Positions 48,401-57,001 of a stretch of 64,000 nt of DNA are shown one piece after another. The notes below the pieces were generated by a model. It did no database searches and was not told the DNA's origin. It saw nothing but the letters and a program-made list of their open reading frames with translations. Origin of the DNA: Parageobacillus sp. KH3-4 (GTDB lineage: Bacteria; Bacillota; Bacilli; Bacillales; Anoxybacillaceae). Numbering within the stretch: position 1 is the stretch's first letter; every line of letters starts with the position of its first letter. The position numbers and the translations under genes are program-made. Location of the stretch: positions 3,010,001-3,074,000 of the forward strand of contig NZ_AP025627.1 in assembly GCF_022846435.1 (NCBI RefSeq). The letters run 5' to 3'.

Positions 48401-49120
48401 GAGGCGCTTCGCCGCAGCCAATTCCATCTTTACATACCTTTTCAGCCAAGAAATATATGGAATTTCCTCCAATGGAGTATTTTCATCTACATCATACATT
48501 GCAACAAGACGATCAAGCCATTTGTATGGTTCAGGATGCGACCGGGAAAACTCATGGATGGCTAAAATCATTTCTTGCAGCTCGGCGTCGCTCCGGTCTC
48601 CTGTATAGCGGTCCACTACGTCAAAAAACGGTTCATTATTTATTTTTCCATATTCTTCTTCCAACAGCTCTTCCATCACTTCTTCTTTCAGCAATTCCGC
48701 TTCCGTGTCATCAGCGACGCGAAAGACGGGATCGATATCGATTAAATAATAATATTTGCGAATGACGTCTAAGCAAAATGAGTGAATCGTGGAAATCGAA
48801 GCACGGTTCAATAGGCTAAGCTGTCTCCGCAAATGAAGCGAGTTTGGCTGTTTGTCCAGCTCACGTTCGATCGCTTCCGCAATTCTCGTTTTCATTTCTG
48901 ACGCAGAAGCGTTTGTGAACGTCACGACAAGAAGCCTGTCGACATCAACCGGGTCTTCTTTCGCCGTAATTTTTTGGATGATCCGTTCGACAAGCACCGC
49001 CGTTTTTCCTGATCCCGCCGCCGCCGCTACTAAAATGTCGCAACCGTCCGCCACAATAGCCTGCCATTGTTCATCCGTCCACTGACTCTCCTTCGGCTTT
49101 GGACAAAAAACGTTACTCAT
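45401..49120 (-). CDS. addA: ATP-dependent helicase/nuclease AddA
   Basis: AddA is the UvrD-type 3-prime to 5-prime helicase and 3-prime strand nuclease of the RecBCD-like AddAB complex, which resects double-strand breaks up to Chi. The 1239-residue chain shows Walker A AAAGSGKTAVLVERI (about 33-47), DEYQDTN, the late helicase motifs MTIHSSKGLEFP and YVALTRAKEKLY, and the C-terminal RecB-type nuclease site VQGVIDCLF, LIDFKTD and the QMQLYRRAVEQ motif. It starts 8 bp inside addB, so the two are coupled. RecB-like nuclease residues look complete. Confidence 0.96.
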   Translation of the reverse strand: MSNVFCPKPKESQWTDEQWQAIVADGCDILVAAAAGSGKTAVLVERIIQKITAKEDPVDVDRLLVVTFTNASASEMKTRIAEAIERELDKQPNSLHLRRQLSLLNRASISTIHSFCLDVIRKYYYLIDIDPVFRVADDTEAELLKEEVMEELLEEEYGKINNEPFFDVVDRYTGDRSDAELQEMILAIHEFSRSHPEPYKWLDRLVAMYDVDENTPLEEIPYISWLKRYVKMELAAAKRLISKAVQLANLPRGPLPRAENYRDDLQQIAHLETLLDRSWNELYEAFRSLSLSRLKSCRGDEYDPQLLEEANSLRDQAKKKLESLRDNVFSLRPVTWLRHMREMKPIVETIVRLVKRFTEMYQARKREKGIVDFSDLEHYCLQILRHPDSADGQWLPSDAALDYRAQFVEVLVDEYQDTNMVQEAILQLVAKGGNLFMVGDVKQSIYRFRLAEPLLFLSKYKRFTADGERSGMKIDLSSNFRSRAEVLHGTNFIFKQIMGETVGEIEYDEAAELKYGAVDYPDNVPAAPELIVIDRNGEGKEESGELDANELAAAQLEARMIAKKIKEIISEPLHVYDRKAKRMRRAMYRDIVILLRSMTAAPQIMEEFRAQGIPVHADLSSGYFQATEISVMLSLLNVIDNPYQDIPLASVLRSPIVGLNENELALIRIHEKKGTFYEAMISFLNKVADNAEEEMLQQKLRLFSEQLKQWRTMARQRSLADVIWQLYRDTHFYDFVGGLPGGKQRQANLRALYDRARQYEATSFRGLFRFLRFIERLQERGDDLGAARALGEQEDVVRIMTIHSSKGLEFPIVFVAGLARSFNKRDLYGSYLLDKELGFAARFVDPKLRISYPTLPQIAIKQKKRLDFLAEEMRILYVALTRAKEKLYLIGAVKDAQKEIEKWKSTATEENWLLPDDVRAAASCYLDWIGRALIRHRDGHHLGGLSHVCEEIASHPSVWHITMIPARELYDADQETERFDEQIAAALKRGERVPTSECAEEVQRLLSWKYAYEKETLVRAKQTVSELKQHREIFGENADRMLLHSFSTPLFERPMFMREKTLTPAEKGTAMHIVMRHVDFAAPITEEAVREQIAKLVQMELLTHEQAEAVDVSSIVAFFDTEIGKRLCAASEVQREVPFSLALSAKEVYGDGVGGERKILVQGVIDCLFADENGLVLIDFKTDAITNRFAGGWREAKQVMISRYKTQMQLYRRAVEQIWKMNVDECYLYLFDGSHLLPI

Positions 49121-52100
49121 TGAAGTCCTTCCCTTCCGATAATTTTCGCACGATTTCCTGATTTTCTTGCGGAATTAACAGGCGATAGCGATGATTCGGA
49201 AACGATTCGTCAAACTGGCAAACCGGCTTAAACGAACAAAATTCGCAAGGCGTCTGTTCATTCAGCTTGTATGGCGCAACATCGACAATTCCATCGGCAA
49301 TTTGCATGCCGATCATTTGAAACAGATGCCGGATATGCTGGCGAAGGTGCCAAAAATCTTCTTCGCTGATGACGGAAGATTTGGCGTGAATTGCTCCTTT
49401 TTTTGTAATTTGCGCCGGAACGATCAGCGACCATTTGCCTTCCTCCATTTGCGTATCCATCAAACGGATTGCTTCCGCATCCCCAAGCAAAAGCCCGCGC
49501 ATTTTAAATTGTTCCAGCAGCTTCCGTTCCACTTCTTTTTCATCATGAAGAAGCTGATCGCTTTTAATAACCGGATTGTGCACATGGAAATAAAGAATTC
49601 CGGCCGGAAAAGCTTCCTTGCCGACTAGCTGTTCCGCGTAAGTGAGCACAATGTCCAAGTAAGTGAGCATTTGTAGCGCAAGACCGTAGTACACTTCCGT
49701 TAAATTTAGCGTTTTAGCGCTCGATTTATAGTCAATGACGCGCAACAGCACTCCCCTTGAACTTTCCGCTTTATCAACGCGATCGATGCGGCCGACAAGC
49801 TCCATTACCGTTCCGTCCGGAAGGCGGAACGTAAGCGGCGGAAGCGCGCCGTTTGGCCCAAACTCCAGTTCAAGGCCAATCGGCACAAAGCTGCTTGCTT
49901 TGGCGTGCTCGCTTAATACGTTCGTTGTTCGCGCAACAATGTTTCGCAACTTCCGTTTCATATAGTGGTATCGATTGGAGCTGAGCAACACTTGCTGCTG
50001 GATGAGCGGCGCGATTTGTTCCACCGCTTCTGTTGACAATTGCTCGCATTGTTGTTTGGACAAATTGCGCCAATCTATTTTCGCTTCGCGGAGGCGGTCG
50101 GAAATGATTTTTAGCGCGTAATGAAACAGTTGCCCGATGTCAGGAGCATCAAGACGAAAAACTTCCCGCTCCTTTAACCGCAATCCGTGGGAAGCAAAGT
50201 GGGAAAACGGGCATTTTTGAAACTGCTCCATGCGCGATACGCTCGCCTGAATTTTTTTTCCGTATAGCCGCTTGCTAATTTCTTTTTTCAGCGGCGTTGC
50301 CTCATTCGCATAAAACAGCCCGGCAAGCGCTTTGCGCGCCTGCTCTCTCCATTGCGGATCGCTTGCGTAAAAGTTATATACATCCCACCAAAGCGGCGCA
50401 ATCGAATAATGCCGTTTCCATGCTTGCAGCTGCGCCACAAGATACGTCAGCGTCGCCCGCGGAGCGGTGACAAACGCTCGTTGTTCCGCAAGCTCCGCAT
50501 CAAGCGGATCGTTTCCGCAGACACGCTTTTGCAAATTCGGAAATAAATCGGCAAGATGCTTAATAATGATCGAAGGAGAGAGCGCTTTTCCTTCTTCGTT
50601 TGCCAGCGGATATGTCACATATAGGCGCTCGCTTGGGCTCGTTAACGCTAAATAAATGAAAAACGGTTCATAAAATAACTGTTCTCTTCCTCCCGGCGCG
50701 ACTCTCGTTCCAAATTGCTGCAAAAGTTCACGTTCCGTTTCTGCGAGCAATCCGTCTTCTTTCGCTTTCGCCGGAATAACCCCTTCATTTACGCCAATAA
50801 TAAACACGCATTTGACATCAATAAGCCGCGAACGGTCTAATTGGGCAACAATCACTTGGTCGATCGCAGGCGGAACGAGCGAAAACTCAAGACGGTCAAG
50901 CCCCGTTTCGATGATTTTCGCAAACTCCGCTAGCGGAATCGGCTCATTTCCCAACAATTCCACATATTGATTGAATAAATCAATCACTGCATTCCATACT
51001 TGCTCATGCTGCCGCGCTTCCATCAGCCTTCCTTGTTCTTCCGCTTCTTTGCTCATTTTCTCTAGTTTTCTAGGAATTTGCAATTCTTCTAAGAACAGAT
51101 AAATCGCTTCACAAAGGCTCCTGCCGTCTTTTGCCCTGCGCATGCGGCGCTCTAGCTTTGAAAGCGGCGCTGCAATCATATCGCGCCATTGATTCAGCTT
51201 TTCTTCGTATTGTTTTTCCTCATCTGTTTGCGGAATGGATAGTCCTTCTAATGCCTGGTAGCGGCGATATGTCCACCGCTCGCCATTCGTCCATTTTTCC
51301 CCTTTAATCCCATATGCGAGAACATAGTTTTCCAGCTGGTCCATCGCTTCGCGCAGCGCGTCGGTATCTTCTTCCGCCGGAAATAGTAAATCGGTTTTAA
51401 TGGCGCGAAACACCGATTCGTAACGCCAGCGCGATGTAATAATTTCCATGCTGGCCCGCAGCAACTCAATAAGCGGATGATGGTGCATCGGCTCTTTCTC
51501 ATCCATGAAATAAGGAATATGAAAATCAGAAAAAACCGTTTTCACTAAATCGCGATAATCTTCCGTATTGCGGACGATCAAAGCGATATCGCGGTAACGG
51601 TATCCTTCGTCGCGAACAAGGCGGACGATTTCGCGGGCAATCGCTTCGACTTCCGCGCGGCGGTTTGCCGCTTCATATACAATGATGGAATTCATTTTTT
51701 CCGAGAAGGCGACGGCGGGACGAGCATGGTAATGCGCTTCAAGATGGGCAAGCGCCTTTTCTTGATGGCGCATATTTTTTTGGAGAATGACTGCGTCTTC
51801 AATCGCGACGCCGTTTAACAACGCCATTTGGCGAATATCATGATACGTTTTCGCGGTTAAATAAAATAAATGCAACTCATTTGGTAACCGATCGTCGTAA
51901 GGGGCATCCACCGTTAATGAAACAGTGACCCGCTTACAATGAATAAGCAGCTGTTCAAGCACCATATACTCCTGCGGCGTAAATTGGTGAAACCCGTCAA
52001 TATAGATTTCTGCATTCCGCAAATAGTGGGAGTGTGGGATTTTTTCGGAAAGCAATCGCAAATAGTCTTCGGAATCTATGTAATGATTGAATAAACTTCT

Positions 52101-52622
52101 CTCTAGCTCCTCATAAACGATAGATATATCATTTAGCTTATCGGCTAACACTTTTTCAGCCGGCTTTTTCCCTTGCTCTGTCAGCGTTTTTACATGTTCG
52201 CGGAGATGCTGCGGAGCAACGCAGTAACGTTTGCATTCTGTAATTGTATCGTGAAGCTGTTGGATAAAGCCCGCTTTATCGACAGCGCGGCCAAATAATT
52301 TCAATTGTTGCTTCCGATGTTCGACAATTTTCCGAATCATCATCTGCATTCCGATATCATTGATATGGTATCGGCTCATTCCTCCCGTTTCTTGCAAAAC
52401 TCGCCACGCTAACCGCGTAAAGCTAAACACTTGCGCCCGTATCATTCCGTCTAATCCTGGTGTATGTATTAACGCATATTCCGATTGAAACGTCATTTGT
52501 TCCGGAACAAGATAAACAATCGGGTTCCCTTTCGGATCTTCTTTTAGTTTATCGCGAATTTCGTTAAGACACGTCGTTGTTTTTCCGCTTCCGGATCGTC
52601 CTAAAAGAAATCGGAGCGACAT
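49113..52622 (-). CDS. addB: ATP-dependent helicase/nuclease AddB
   Basis: AddB recognises Chi and provides the second nuclease. The 1169-residue protein starts MSLRFLLGRSGSGKTTTCLN, with a Walker A. The iron-sulphur cluster that holds the nuclease domain together is intact: first Cys in FQKCPFSHF (about 800) and three in PCEFCSFKPVCQF near the C-terminus. Nuclease motif RVIDYKSS is present. I start at ATG 52622, because GAAGGTGA lies properly before it and inside a 5-codon longer frame. It is first of the addB-addA-sbcD-sbcC operon. Confidence 0.96.
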   Translation of the reverse strand: MSLRFLLGRSGSGKTTTCLNEIRDKLKEDPKGNPIVYLVPEQMTFQSEYALIHTPGLDGMIRAQVFSFTRLAWRVLQETGGMSRYHINDIGMQMMIRKIVEHRKQQLKLFGRAVDKAGFIQQLHDTITECKRYCVAPQHLREHVKTLTEQGKKPAEKVLADKLNDISIVYEELERSLFNHYIDSEDYLRLLSEKIPHSHYLRNAEIYIDGFHQFTPQEYMVLEQLLIHCKRVTVSLTVDAPYDDRLPNELHLFYLTAKTYHDIRQMALLNGVAIEDAVILQKNMRHQEKALAHLEAHYHARPAVAFSEKMNSIIVYEAANRRAEVEAIAREIVRLVRDEGYRYRDIALIVRNTEDYRDLVKTVFSDFHIPYFMDEKEPMHHHPLIELLRASMEIITSRWRYESVFRAIKTDLLFPAEEDTDALREAMDQLENYVLAYGIKGEKWTNGERWTYRRYQALEGLSIPQTDEEKQYEEKLNQWRDMIAAPLSKLERRMRRAKDGRSLCEAIYLFLEELQIPRKLEKMSKEAEEQGRLMEARQHEQVWNAVIDLFNQYVELLGNEPIPLAEFAKIIETGLDRLEFSLVPPAIDQVIVAQLDRSRLIDVKCVFIIGVNEGVIPAKAKEDGLLAETERELLQQFGTRVAPGGREQLFYEPFFIYLALTSPSERLYVTYPLANEEGKALSPSIIIKHLADLFPNLQKRVCGNDPLDAELAEQRAFVTAPRATLTYLVAQLQAWKRHYSIAPLWWDVYNFYASDPQWREQARKALAGLFYANEATPLKKEISKRLYGKKIQASVSRMEQFQKCPFSHFASHGLRLKEREVFRLDAPDIGQLFHYALKIISDRLREAKIDWRNLSKQQCEQLSTEAVEQIAPLIQQQVLLSSNRYHYMKRKLRNIVARTTNVLSEHAKASSFVPIGLELEFGPNGALPPLTFRLPDGTVMELVGRIDRVDKAESSRGVLLRVIDYKSSAKTLNLTEVYYGLALQMLTYLDIVLTYAEQLVGKEAFPAGILYFHVHNPVIKSDQLLHDEKEVERKLLEQFKMRGLLLGDAEAIRLMDTQMEEGKWSLIVPAQITKKGAIHAKSSVISEEDFWHLRQHIRHLFQMIGMQIADGIVDVAPYKLNEQTPCEFCSFKPVCQFDESFPNHRYRLLIPQENQEIVRKLSEGKDFNE

Positions 52623-52745
52623 CGGTATCACCTTCATTTTCCACTATTTTCTTCATTATAGCACATATGTTCGTATTTTGGAAGAAAAAACCCCGCTTAA
52701 ACTCCATTTCGCGAGTGCATAAAGAAAACTATACCGTTTTTGAAG

Positions 52746-52788
52746 AAAAAAAGTATTCACGAGCTATGCCGCACGATGAATACTTTTT
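52746..52788 (-). terminator. Terminator of the signal peptidase gene
   Basis: AAAAAGTATTC pairs with GAATACTTTTT across a loop of about 20 bases. It ends the yhjE-sip unit before addB. Confidence 0.78.
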
Positions 52789-52792
52789 CATT

Positions 52793-53338
52793 TTAAAAGC
52801 GGACGGAAAATTGTTGAACAGGCCAATAGCGCAAATCGACCTTTCCTACTACTTGGCTTATTTTTACAAAGCCAAAATGCCGGCTGTCCCAGCTGCGTAA
52901 CCGGTTATCGCCAAGGACAAAGATACATCCCTTCGGCACTCTTTTTTTCCCTGTAAGTTCTTCCAGCGTAAAATCCCCCGTCAGCTTTCCGCCGCTCCAC
53001 TTATGTTTATATGGCTGCAAATACGGTTCAGCAATTTTCTTCCCGTTAATATACAGCATATCATTTTTGTATTCAATTTGCTCGCCAGGCAGCCCAATCA
53101 CGCGTTTCACATAATCTTCTTTTTTATTTGCGTGAAAGACGATAACATCAAACCGATGAATGTTTCCGATCTGATAACTTAGTTTATTGACAATTAGCAA
53201 ATTTCCTTCCTGTAATGTTGGCATCATTGATTTTCCCTCGACCATATAGTTGGTGAAGCAAAGAAACCGCAATATCAAAATAAGCGTGAGTATACTTCCA
53301 AAAAGAAATGACTTGCACCGCCGTCTCTTTTCGTCCAT
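52793..53338 (-). CDS. sipV: Type I signal peptidase
   Basis: A 181-residue membrane-anchored signal peptidase: one N-terminal transmembrane segment (about 12-30, FLFGSILTLILILRFLCF), then the catalytic serine in GKSMMPTL (about 38), the lysine in YVKRVIGLPGE (about 80) and GDNRLRSWDSRHFG near the end. This is the Gram-positive Sip family with Ser-Lys dyad on the outer face of the membrane. I start at ATG 53338 (MDEKRRRCKSF). The name sipV follows from the B. subtilis order yhjE-sipV-addB-addA; function is secure, the paralogue name less so. Confidence 0.88.
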   Translation of the reverse strand: MDEKRRRCKSFLFGSILTLILILRFLCFTNYMVEGKSMMPTLQEGNLLIVNKLSYQIGNIHRFDVIVFHANKKEDYVKRVIGLPGEQIEYKNDMLYINGKKIAEPYLQPYKHKWSGGKLTGDFTLEELTGKKRVPKGCIFVLGDNRLRSWDSRHFGFVKISQVVGKVDLRYWPVQQFSVRF

Positions 53339-53358
53339 CTTCCAATCGCCACCTGTCA

Positions 53359-53979
53359 TTATAAATCTTCGTGATCGCGCTGTTTTTCCGTTAATGAAAA
53401 CTTTGCTTCCACTCTTTTTCCAGCGTACCATAACAATGCGATAACAACCGCTATCATGACTGTACGCAACGGCTGTTTCACCAGTGCAGCGATATCGTAT
53501 CCAATAAAGCTAATCGTAAAAATCATCACCACCTTGCCGCATAATACCGCCAAAATAAACTGTTGCTGACTCATTCGCGACAACCCGGCGACGACATTGA
53601 CTATTGCCGATGGAGTAAACGGAAAACAATATAATAAAAACACCGGACCAAACCCATGACGCTCAATCCAATGCATAAACTGTCTCACTTTTCGATGGCG
53701 ACTTACAAAATGAAAAAAGCGCTTTTGCCCGATTTTTCGCGTAATCGAAAAAACGAGAATAGAACCAAGGCACGCGCCGATCCACGAAATAAGAAATCCT
53801 TGCCATAAACCAAATGCTGCTGCATTCGCCATCACAAATACAAACATTGGTAAAATCGGAAGAAAAGATTCCAATAATGTCGCCGCAATGCCTGGAACCA
53901 CTCCAAACGAACGATATTGCTCAAGCATTGATAGCACGTTTTCAAGAGTGAACCATTGTTTGATTGTTTCGATGTCCAT
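53359..53979 (-). CDS. TVP38/TMEM64 (DedA-like) membrane protein, YhjE type
   Basis: A 206-residue polytopic membrane protein with about five hydrophobic segments and the family motifs FVMANAAAFGLWQGFLISWI (about 50-69), GACLGSILVFSITRKIG, and LLYCFPFTPSAIVNVVAGLS (about 114-133). Members of the VTT/DedA superfamily are thought to act in lipid or small-molecule transport and membrane homeostasis. ATG 53979 follows GGGGAG. It is 20 bp upstream of the signal peptidase, forming an operon as in B. subtilis (yhjE-sipV). Confidence 0.85.
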   Translation of the reverse strand: MDIETIKQWFTLENVLSMLEQYRSFGVVPGIAATLLESFLPILPMFVFVMANAAAFGLWQGFLISWIGACLGSILVFSITRKIGQKRFFHFVSRHRKVRQFMHWIERHGFGPVFLLYCFPFTPSAIVNVVAGLSRMSQQQFILAVLCGKVVMIFTISFIGYDIAALVKQPLRTVMIAVVIALLWYAGKRVEAKFSLTEKQRDHEDL

Positions 53980-54176
53980 GTATACTCCCCATTCACCGTT
54001 CACATCATAATTATATATTTATTTTACACATTTGTACGAAGAATTTGAACTACTCTTTACATATACTAACTATCGAAATAATGGAAAAACAGCAAAAAAT
54101 GAGGCCGCTTCTCCCCCACTTGCCTGCGCTGGAAAAATGCACAGGGCGGGAGAGAGATTTTTCGGCTTTTAAAAAA

Positions 54177-54719
54177 TTATCGCTGTTGCCATCCTTCAGA
54201 ACGGTTCATGCGAAATGCATATTGCAATTTACGTTCTCTTGCCTCCATCCGCTCTGACAATTTCGTCCGCAACTGTGCCGTGCGGTAAAGCTGATTCACA
54301 AAAGAGTGATAGGAAACATCAAGCAAAACGCTTTTTTCGTTGGTGAAATAGACGATCGTTTGATCATTTTTTGTGGGTTCATATTTGTATACGTGAAGGT
54401 GAGAAAGCCAAACACAGCGGGAATCATTTGGGGAAATCGTTGGAAAAACGTAAATTTCGTTGAGTGGTTCAATCGCGATCGGAGCTTTATGCGTAACGCC
54501 AATGACAGCTCTTGTCCCGTCTTTTCTGCCTCGAAAACTAGCGCCGTAATAGTTGCAGCTGCGCTTCACAATATCAAGCGGCCTCATTTTGACAACATAC
54601 TCGCCATCTTCTTCCACGACCTTAGCATACGAATTGCCGTGCAAGTGGTGCGGTAAAATCGCCATGGTGTATCGGCTAATAATAAATTGGTCCAAGATGA
54701 TGAACTCATTTACTTTCAT
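54177..54719 (-). CDS. comK: Competence transcription factor ComK
   Basis: ComK activates its own gene and the DNA-uptake and recombination genes. The 180-residue protein matches ComK in the blocks ILPHHLHGNSYAKVVEEDGE, RPLDIVKRSCNYYGASFRGR, VTHKAPIAIEPLNEIYVFPT and VSYHSFVNQLYRTAQLRTKL. The C-terminus is basic and a little shorter than in B. subtilis (192), where the last residues affect MecA-dependent degradation. ATG 54719 lies about 10 bp after AGGAG; a 15-codon longer frame is rejected. The location near addAB, sip and yhjE follows the B. subtilis order. Confidence 0.94.
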   Translation of the reverse strand: MKVNEFIILDQFIISRYTMAILPHHLHGNSYAKVVEEDGEYVVKMRPLDIVKRSCNYYGASFRGRKDGTRAVIGVTHKAPIAIEPLNEIYVFPTISPNDSRCVWLSHLHVYKYEPTKNDQTIVYFTNEKSVLLDVSYHSFVNQLYRTAQLRTKLSERMEARERKLQYAFRMNRSEGWQQR

Positions 54720-54828
54720 TCCATTTTCTCTCCTCTCTTCATACATTATACCTACTTCTATCATACCATTAATAGTTATATTTTTCTATATTTTCAAAAA
54801 ATATAAGTGTTTTTGTGATGAAAATCGC

Positions 54829-55038
54829 TTAGGAATTATCAAATATTTGCCGAATTTCTTCTTCCGCCAAATATTCGTTTGCTTGTTCTAGCGCTGTATG
54901 CTCTCCGACAGAATCCCCCGCATACGTTTCCTCATTCAAAAAAGCTTGATGGAAATGAAAATCCGTACTCATCCGAAATTCAGGTTGTAACGTCGGTCCA
55001 AACGGCATTTCTTTTTTTTCGTTTTCCTTTTTCATCAT
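54829..55038 (-). CDS. Small acidic hypothetical protein, YhzC-like
   Basis: A 69-residue hydrophilic protein with many acidic residues: MMKKENEKKEMPFGPTLQPE, FHFHQAFLNEETYAGDSVGE and EYLAEEEIRQIFDNS. AGGAGG sits 7 bp ahead of ATG 55038. It resembles B. subtilis YhzC, also next to comK, mainly in size and position. No domain or catalytic motif is recognised. It is probably monocistronic, since comK lies more than 100 bp downstream with its own ribosome site. Confidence 0.65.
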   Translation of the reverse strand: MMKKENEKKEMPFGPTLQPEFRMSTDFHFHQAFLNEETYAGDSVGEHTALEQANEYLAEEEIRQIFDNS

Positions 55039-55111
55039 TAATCGCCTCCTGTGATTATGATGCGCCAACGTTCATTCATTTATGCAACCACAGTCTTTCG
55101 CTATATTGTCA

Positions 55112-56283
55112 TGTCCAAAAAGTGTTTTTTTCACGATGTTAGTCTAAAAATTAGACACGGAGAACAGGTAGACTATAACAAACTTAATTACTGTCCGAGG
55201 TGTCCAATCATGAAAAAGAGAACATTGGATAAGGAATACAAGAGGCTGTTGAATGATGCTTGGAGAGGGACAAGTCCATCGCCCAAGCGGCAAAGGAGTT
55301 AGGGGGGCTTACAACGCGCTTCGCGTTGGGGCAAAGAAAGCAAGGGAACGAGTTTTATCAGTTCCGGAAACATCAAGCCACAAAAGCAAGAAATCATCGA
55401 ATTACGCCGCCTTATAACCAAAAATTGGAATAAGAATTAGCAATCCTAAAAAAGGCGTTAGGCATCTTCACCAGAAACCAGAAGTAATTCACGCATTTAT
55501 TTTTCCACACCGAAATGCATTTCGTGTGGTGATGATGTGCCAAGTAACTAGATGTTTCCAAAAATCGGTATTAAGACTGGCTTAAACGGCAAAAAGTAAA
55601 CAAAAAGAACAACGAACTCAACAGATTCGAAATAAGTATCTAAAGTCCCGCAAAATTTACGAAAGCCCGAAAATGATGCAAGCACTACGCAAACAAGGGA
55701 TTCGAGCGTCTCATTGCATCATGAGCGAAGAAAGCTTGAAGATCCATTACCGTCAATGCAAAACCACTACGAACAGTAACCATCCTTACAACGTCTATGA
55801 CAATGTAGTATTGAAACAAATCAAGCAACGGTTCCGAATGAAGTATAGGTGGCGGATACGATATACATTCCTGCCAACGAGGGCTGGTTATATTAGCGAG
55901 CATCGTGGATTTATCGTAAACTAGAATGGGTATATCAATGCACGAATGACGAAAGAGTTAGTGATTCAAGCGTTGCAACGGGCTCTCAACAGCGAAAAAA
56001 CAACGGGATGAGTGATCAACGATTCGGATCATGGAAGCCAATATGCTTCCGCAGCTTTTACAGGAACATCATTTTCCAGTGAGCATGTCAAAACGTAGGA
56101 ATTGTTACGACAACGCTTGTATAGAGTCGTTTCATGGCTTAATCAAAAAAGAGTGTATCGTCCAAATCGATTCCATGCGCCGAAGGAAACGAAACACCTT
56201 GGCTATGTATCGCCATGCGAATTGAGGCTGCTTCTACGCTAATCAGAGAAAAGTAGCTGTTTAACATGTCCGTTTTCTTGACA
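55112..56283 (+). mobile_element. Degenerate IS3-family insertion sequence
   Basis: Translated across many stops and shifts, the region gives OrfA fragments (SIAQAAKELGG, KKAREQ-like GAKKAREREFYQF, KQEIIELRRL) and OrfB fragments: MQALRKQGIRASH, TNSNHPYNVYDNVV, YIPTNEG-like, MTKELVIQALQRALNSEK, SDHGSQYAS (part of the DDE site), NCYDNACIESFHGLIKKECI. The ends TGTCCAAAAAG (left, 55112) and TGTCAAGAAAA (right, read inverted from 56283) look like related terminal inverted repeats. No intact transposase is possible; the element is dead. No obvious target duplication remains. Boundaries are approximate. Confidence 0.82.
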
Positions 56284-56333
56284 CATCACCAATTCCCTTT
56301 TACCCCAAAACAATGAATGGAAAATTTCTTCTT

Positions 56334-56363
56334 CAAAAAAATCCGGCTCTCCTTAGCGAGCCG
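56334..56363 (-). terminator. Terminator of the SGNH hydrolase gene
   Basis: On the minus strand CGGCTC, six bases, GAGCCG is followed by GATTTTTTT. Confidence 0.85.
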
Positions 56364-56377
56364 CCGAGCTATTGTTT

Positions 56378-57001
56378 TTATTTCACTCTTGTCACCGCAT
56401 CAATCCATGTACGCGCCATCAGCATATTACCAATAGAATTCATGTGAACACCGTCAGTTGTCAGTCGATATGGCGAACGCGCTTGCAAATAGGCAAGAAA
56501 CGACTGATGGGTAGGCACTAAAATGCCCTGAAACCGCTGCGCCATTTTTTGCACAATTTCCACGTACGGTTTCAACTTTATGTTGCCTTCTGAACGAATA
56601 TCCTCGCCGATAATGGTCGGCTCCATAAATATAAGCTGCGCTTTCGTTTTTTCCTTTGTTTGTACAGCCAGCTGCGTATATACCTGTTCAAATTGGTCTG
56701 GATATACTTGCTCCTTCTCTGGATGGTCGAGCTGCCGCCATACATCATTGATGCCGATCGAAATGGAAACGATATCTGGCTGAAGATCGATAACGTCGCG
56801 CTCCCATCTCGCAAGCAGGTCGGGAATGCGGTTACCGCTGATACCGCGATTGACAACATCAAAGGAGCGGTGTGGATAAGTGGTAATAAGATAGTCGCGG
56901 ATCAGCCGGACATATCCATCGCCAATTTGCTCTGGGTCTTCCCATCTTCCCGATTCGGTAATGCTGTCGCCAATAAACACAATTCTTCCTTCGAGTTTCA
57001 T
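56378..57001 (-). CDS. SGNH/GDSL-family esterase
   Basis: A 207-residue SGNH hydrolase. Block I is IVFIGDSITESGRW (Ser about 12), block II the glycine in GISGNRIPDL, block III GINDVW (Asn) and block V TTDGVHMNSIGN with the catalytic Asp and His. No signal peptide is present, so it is cytoplasmic. Such enzymes deacylate carbohydrates or lipids; in Geobacillus similar proteins near xylan genes are acetylxylan esterases, but nothing here gives the substrate. I start at ATG 57001, after GGGGGAGAAG. A 53-codon in-frame extension upstream looks like remains of another gene. Confidence 0.85.
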   Translation of the reverse strand: MKLEGRIVFIGDSITESGRWEDPEQIGDGYVRLIRDYLITTYPHRSFDVVNRGISGNRIPDLLARWERDVIDLQPDIVSISIGINDVWRQLDHPEKEQVYPDQFEQVYTQLAVQTKEKTKAQLIFMEPTIIGEDIRSEGNIKLKPYVEIVQKMAQRFQGILVPTHQSFLAYLQARSPYRLTTDGVHMNSIGNMLMARTWIDAVTRVK

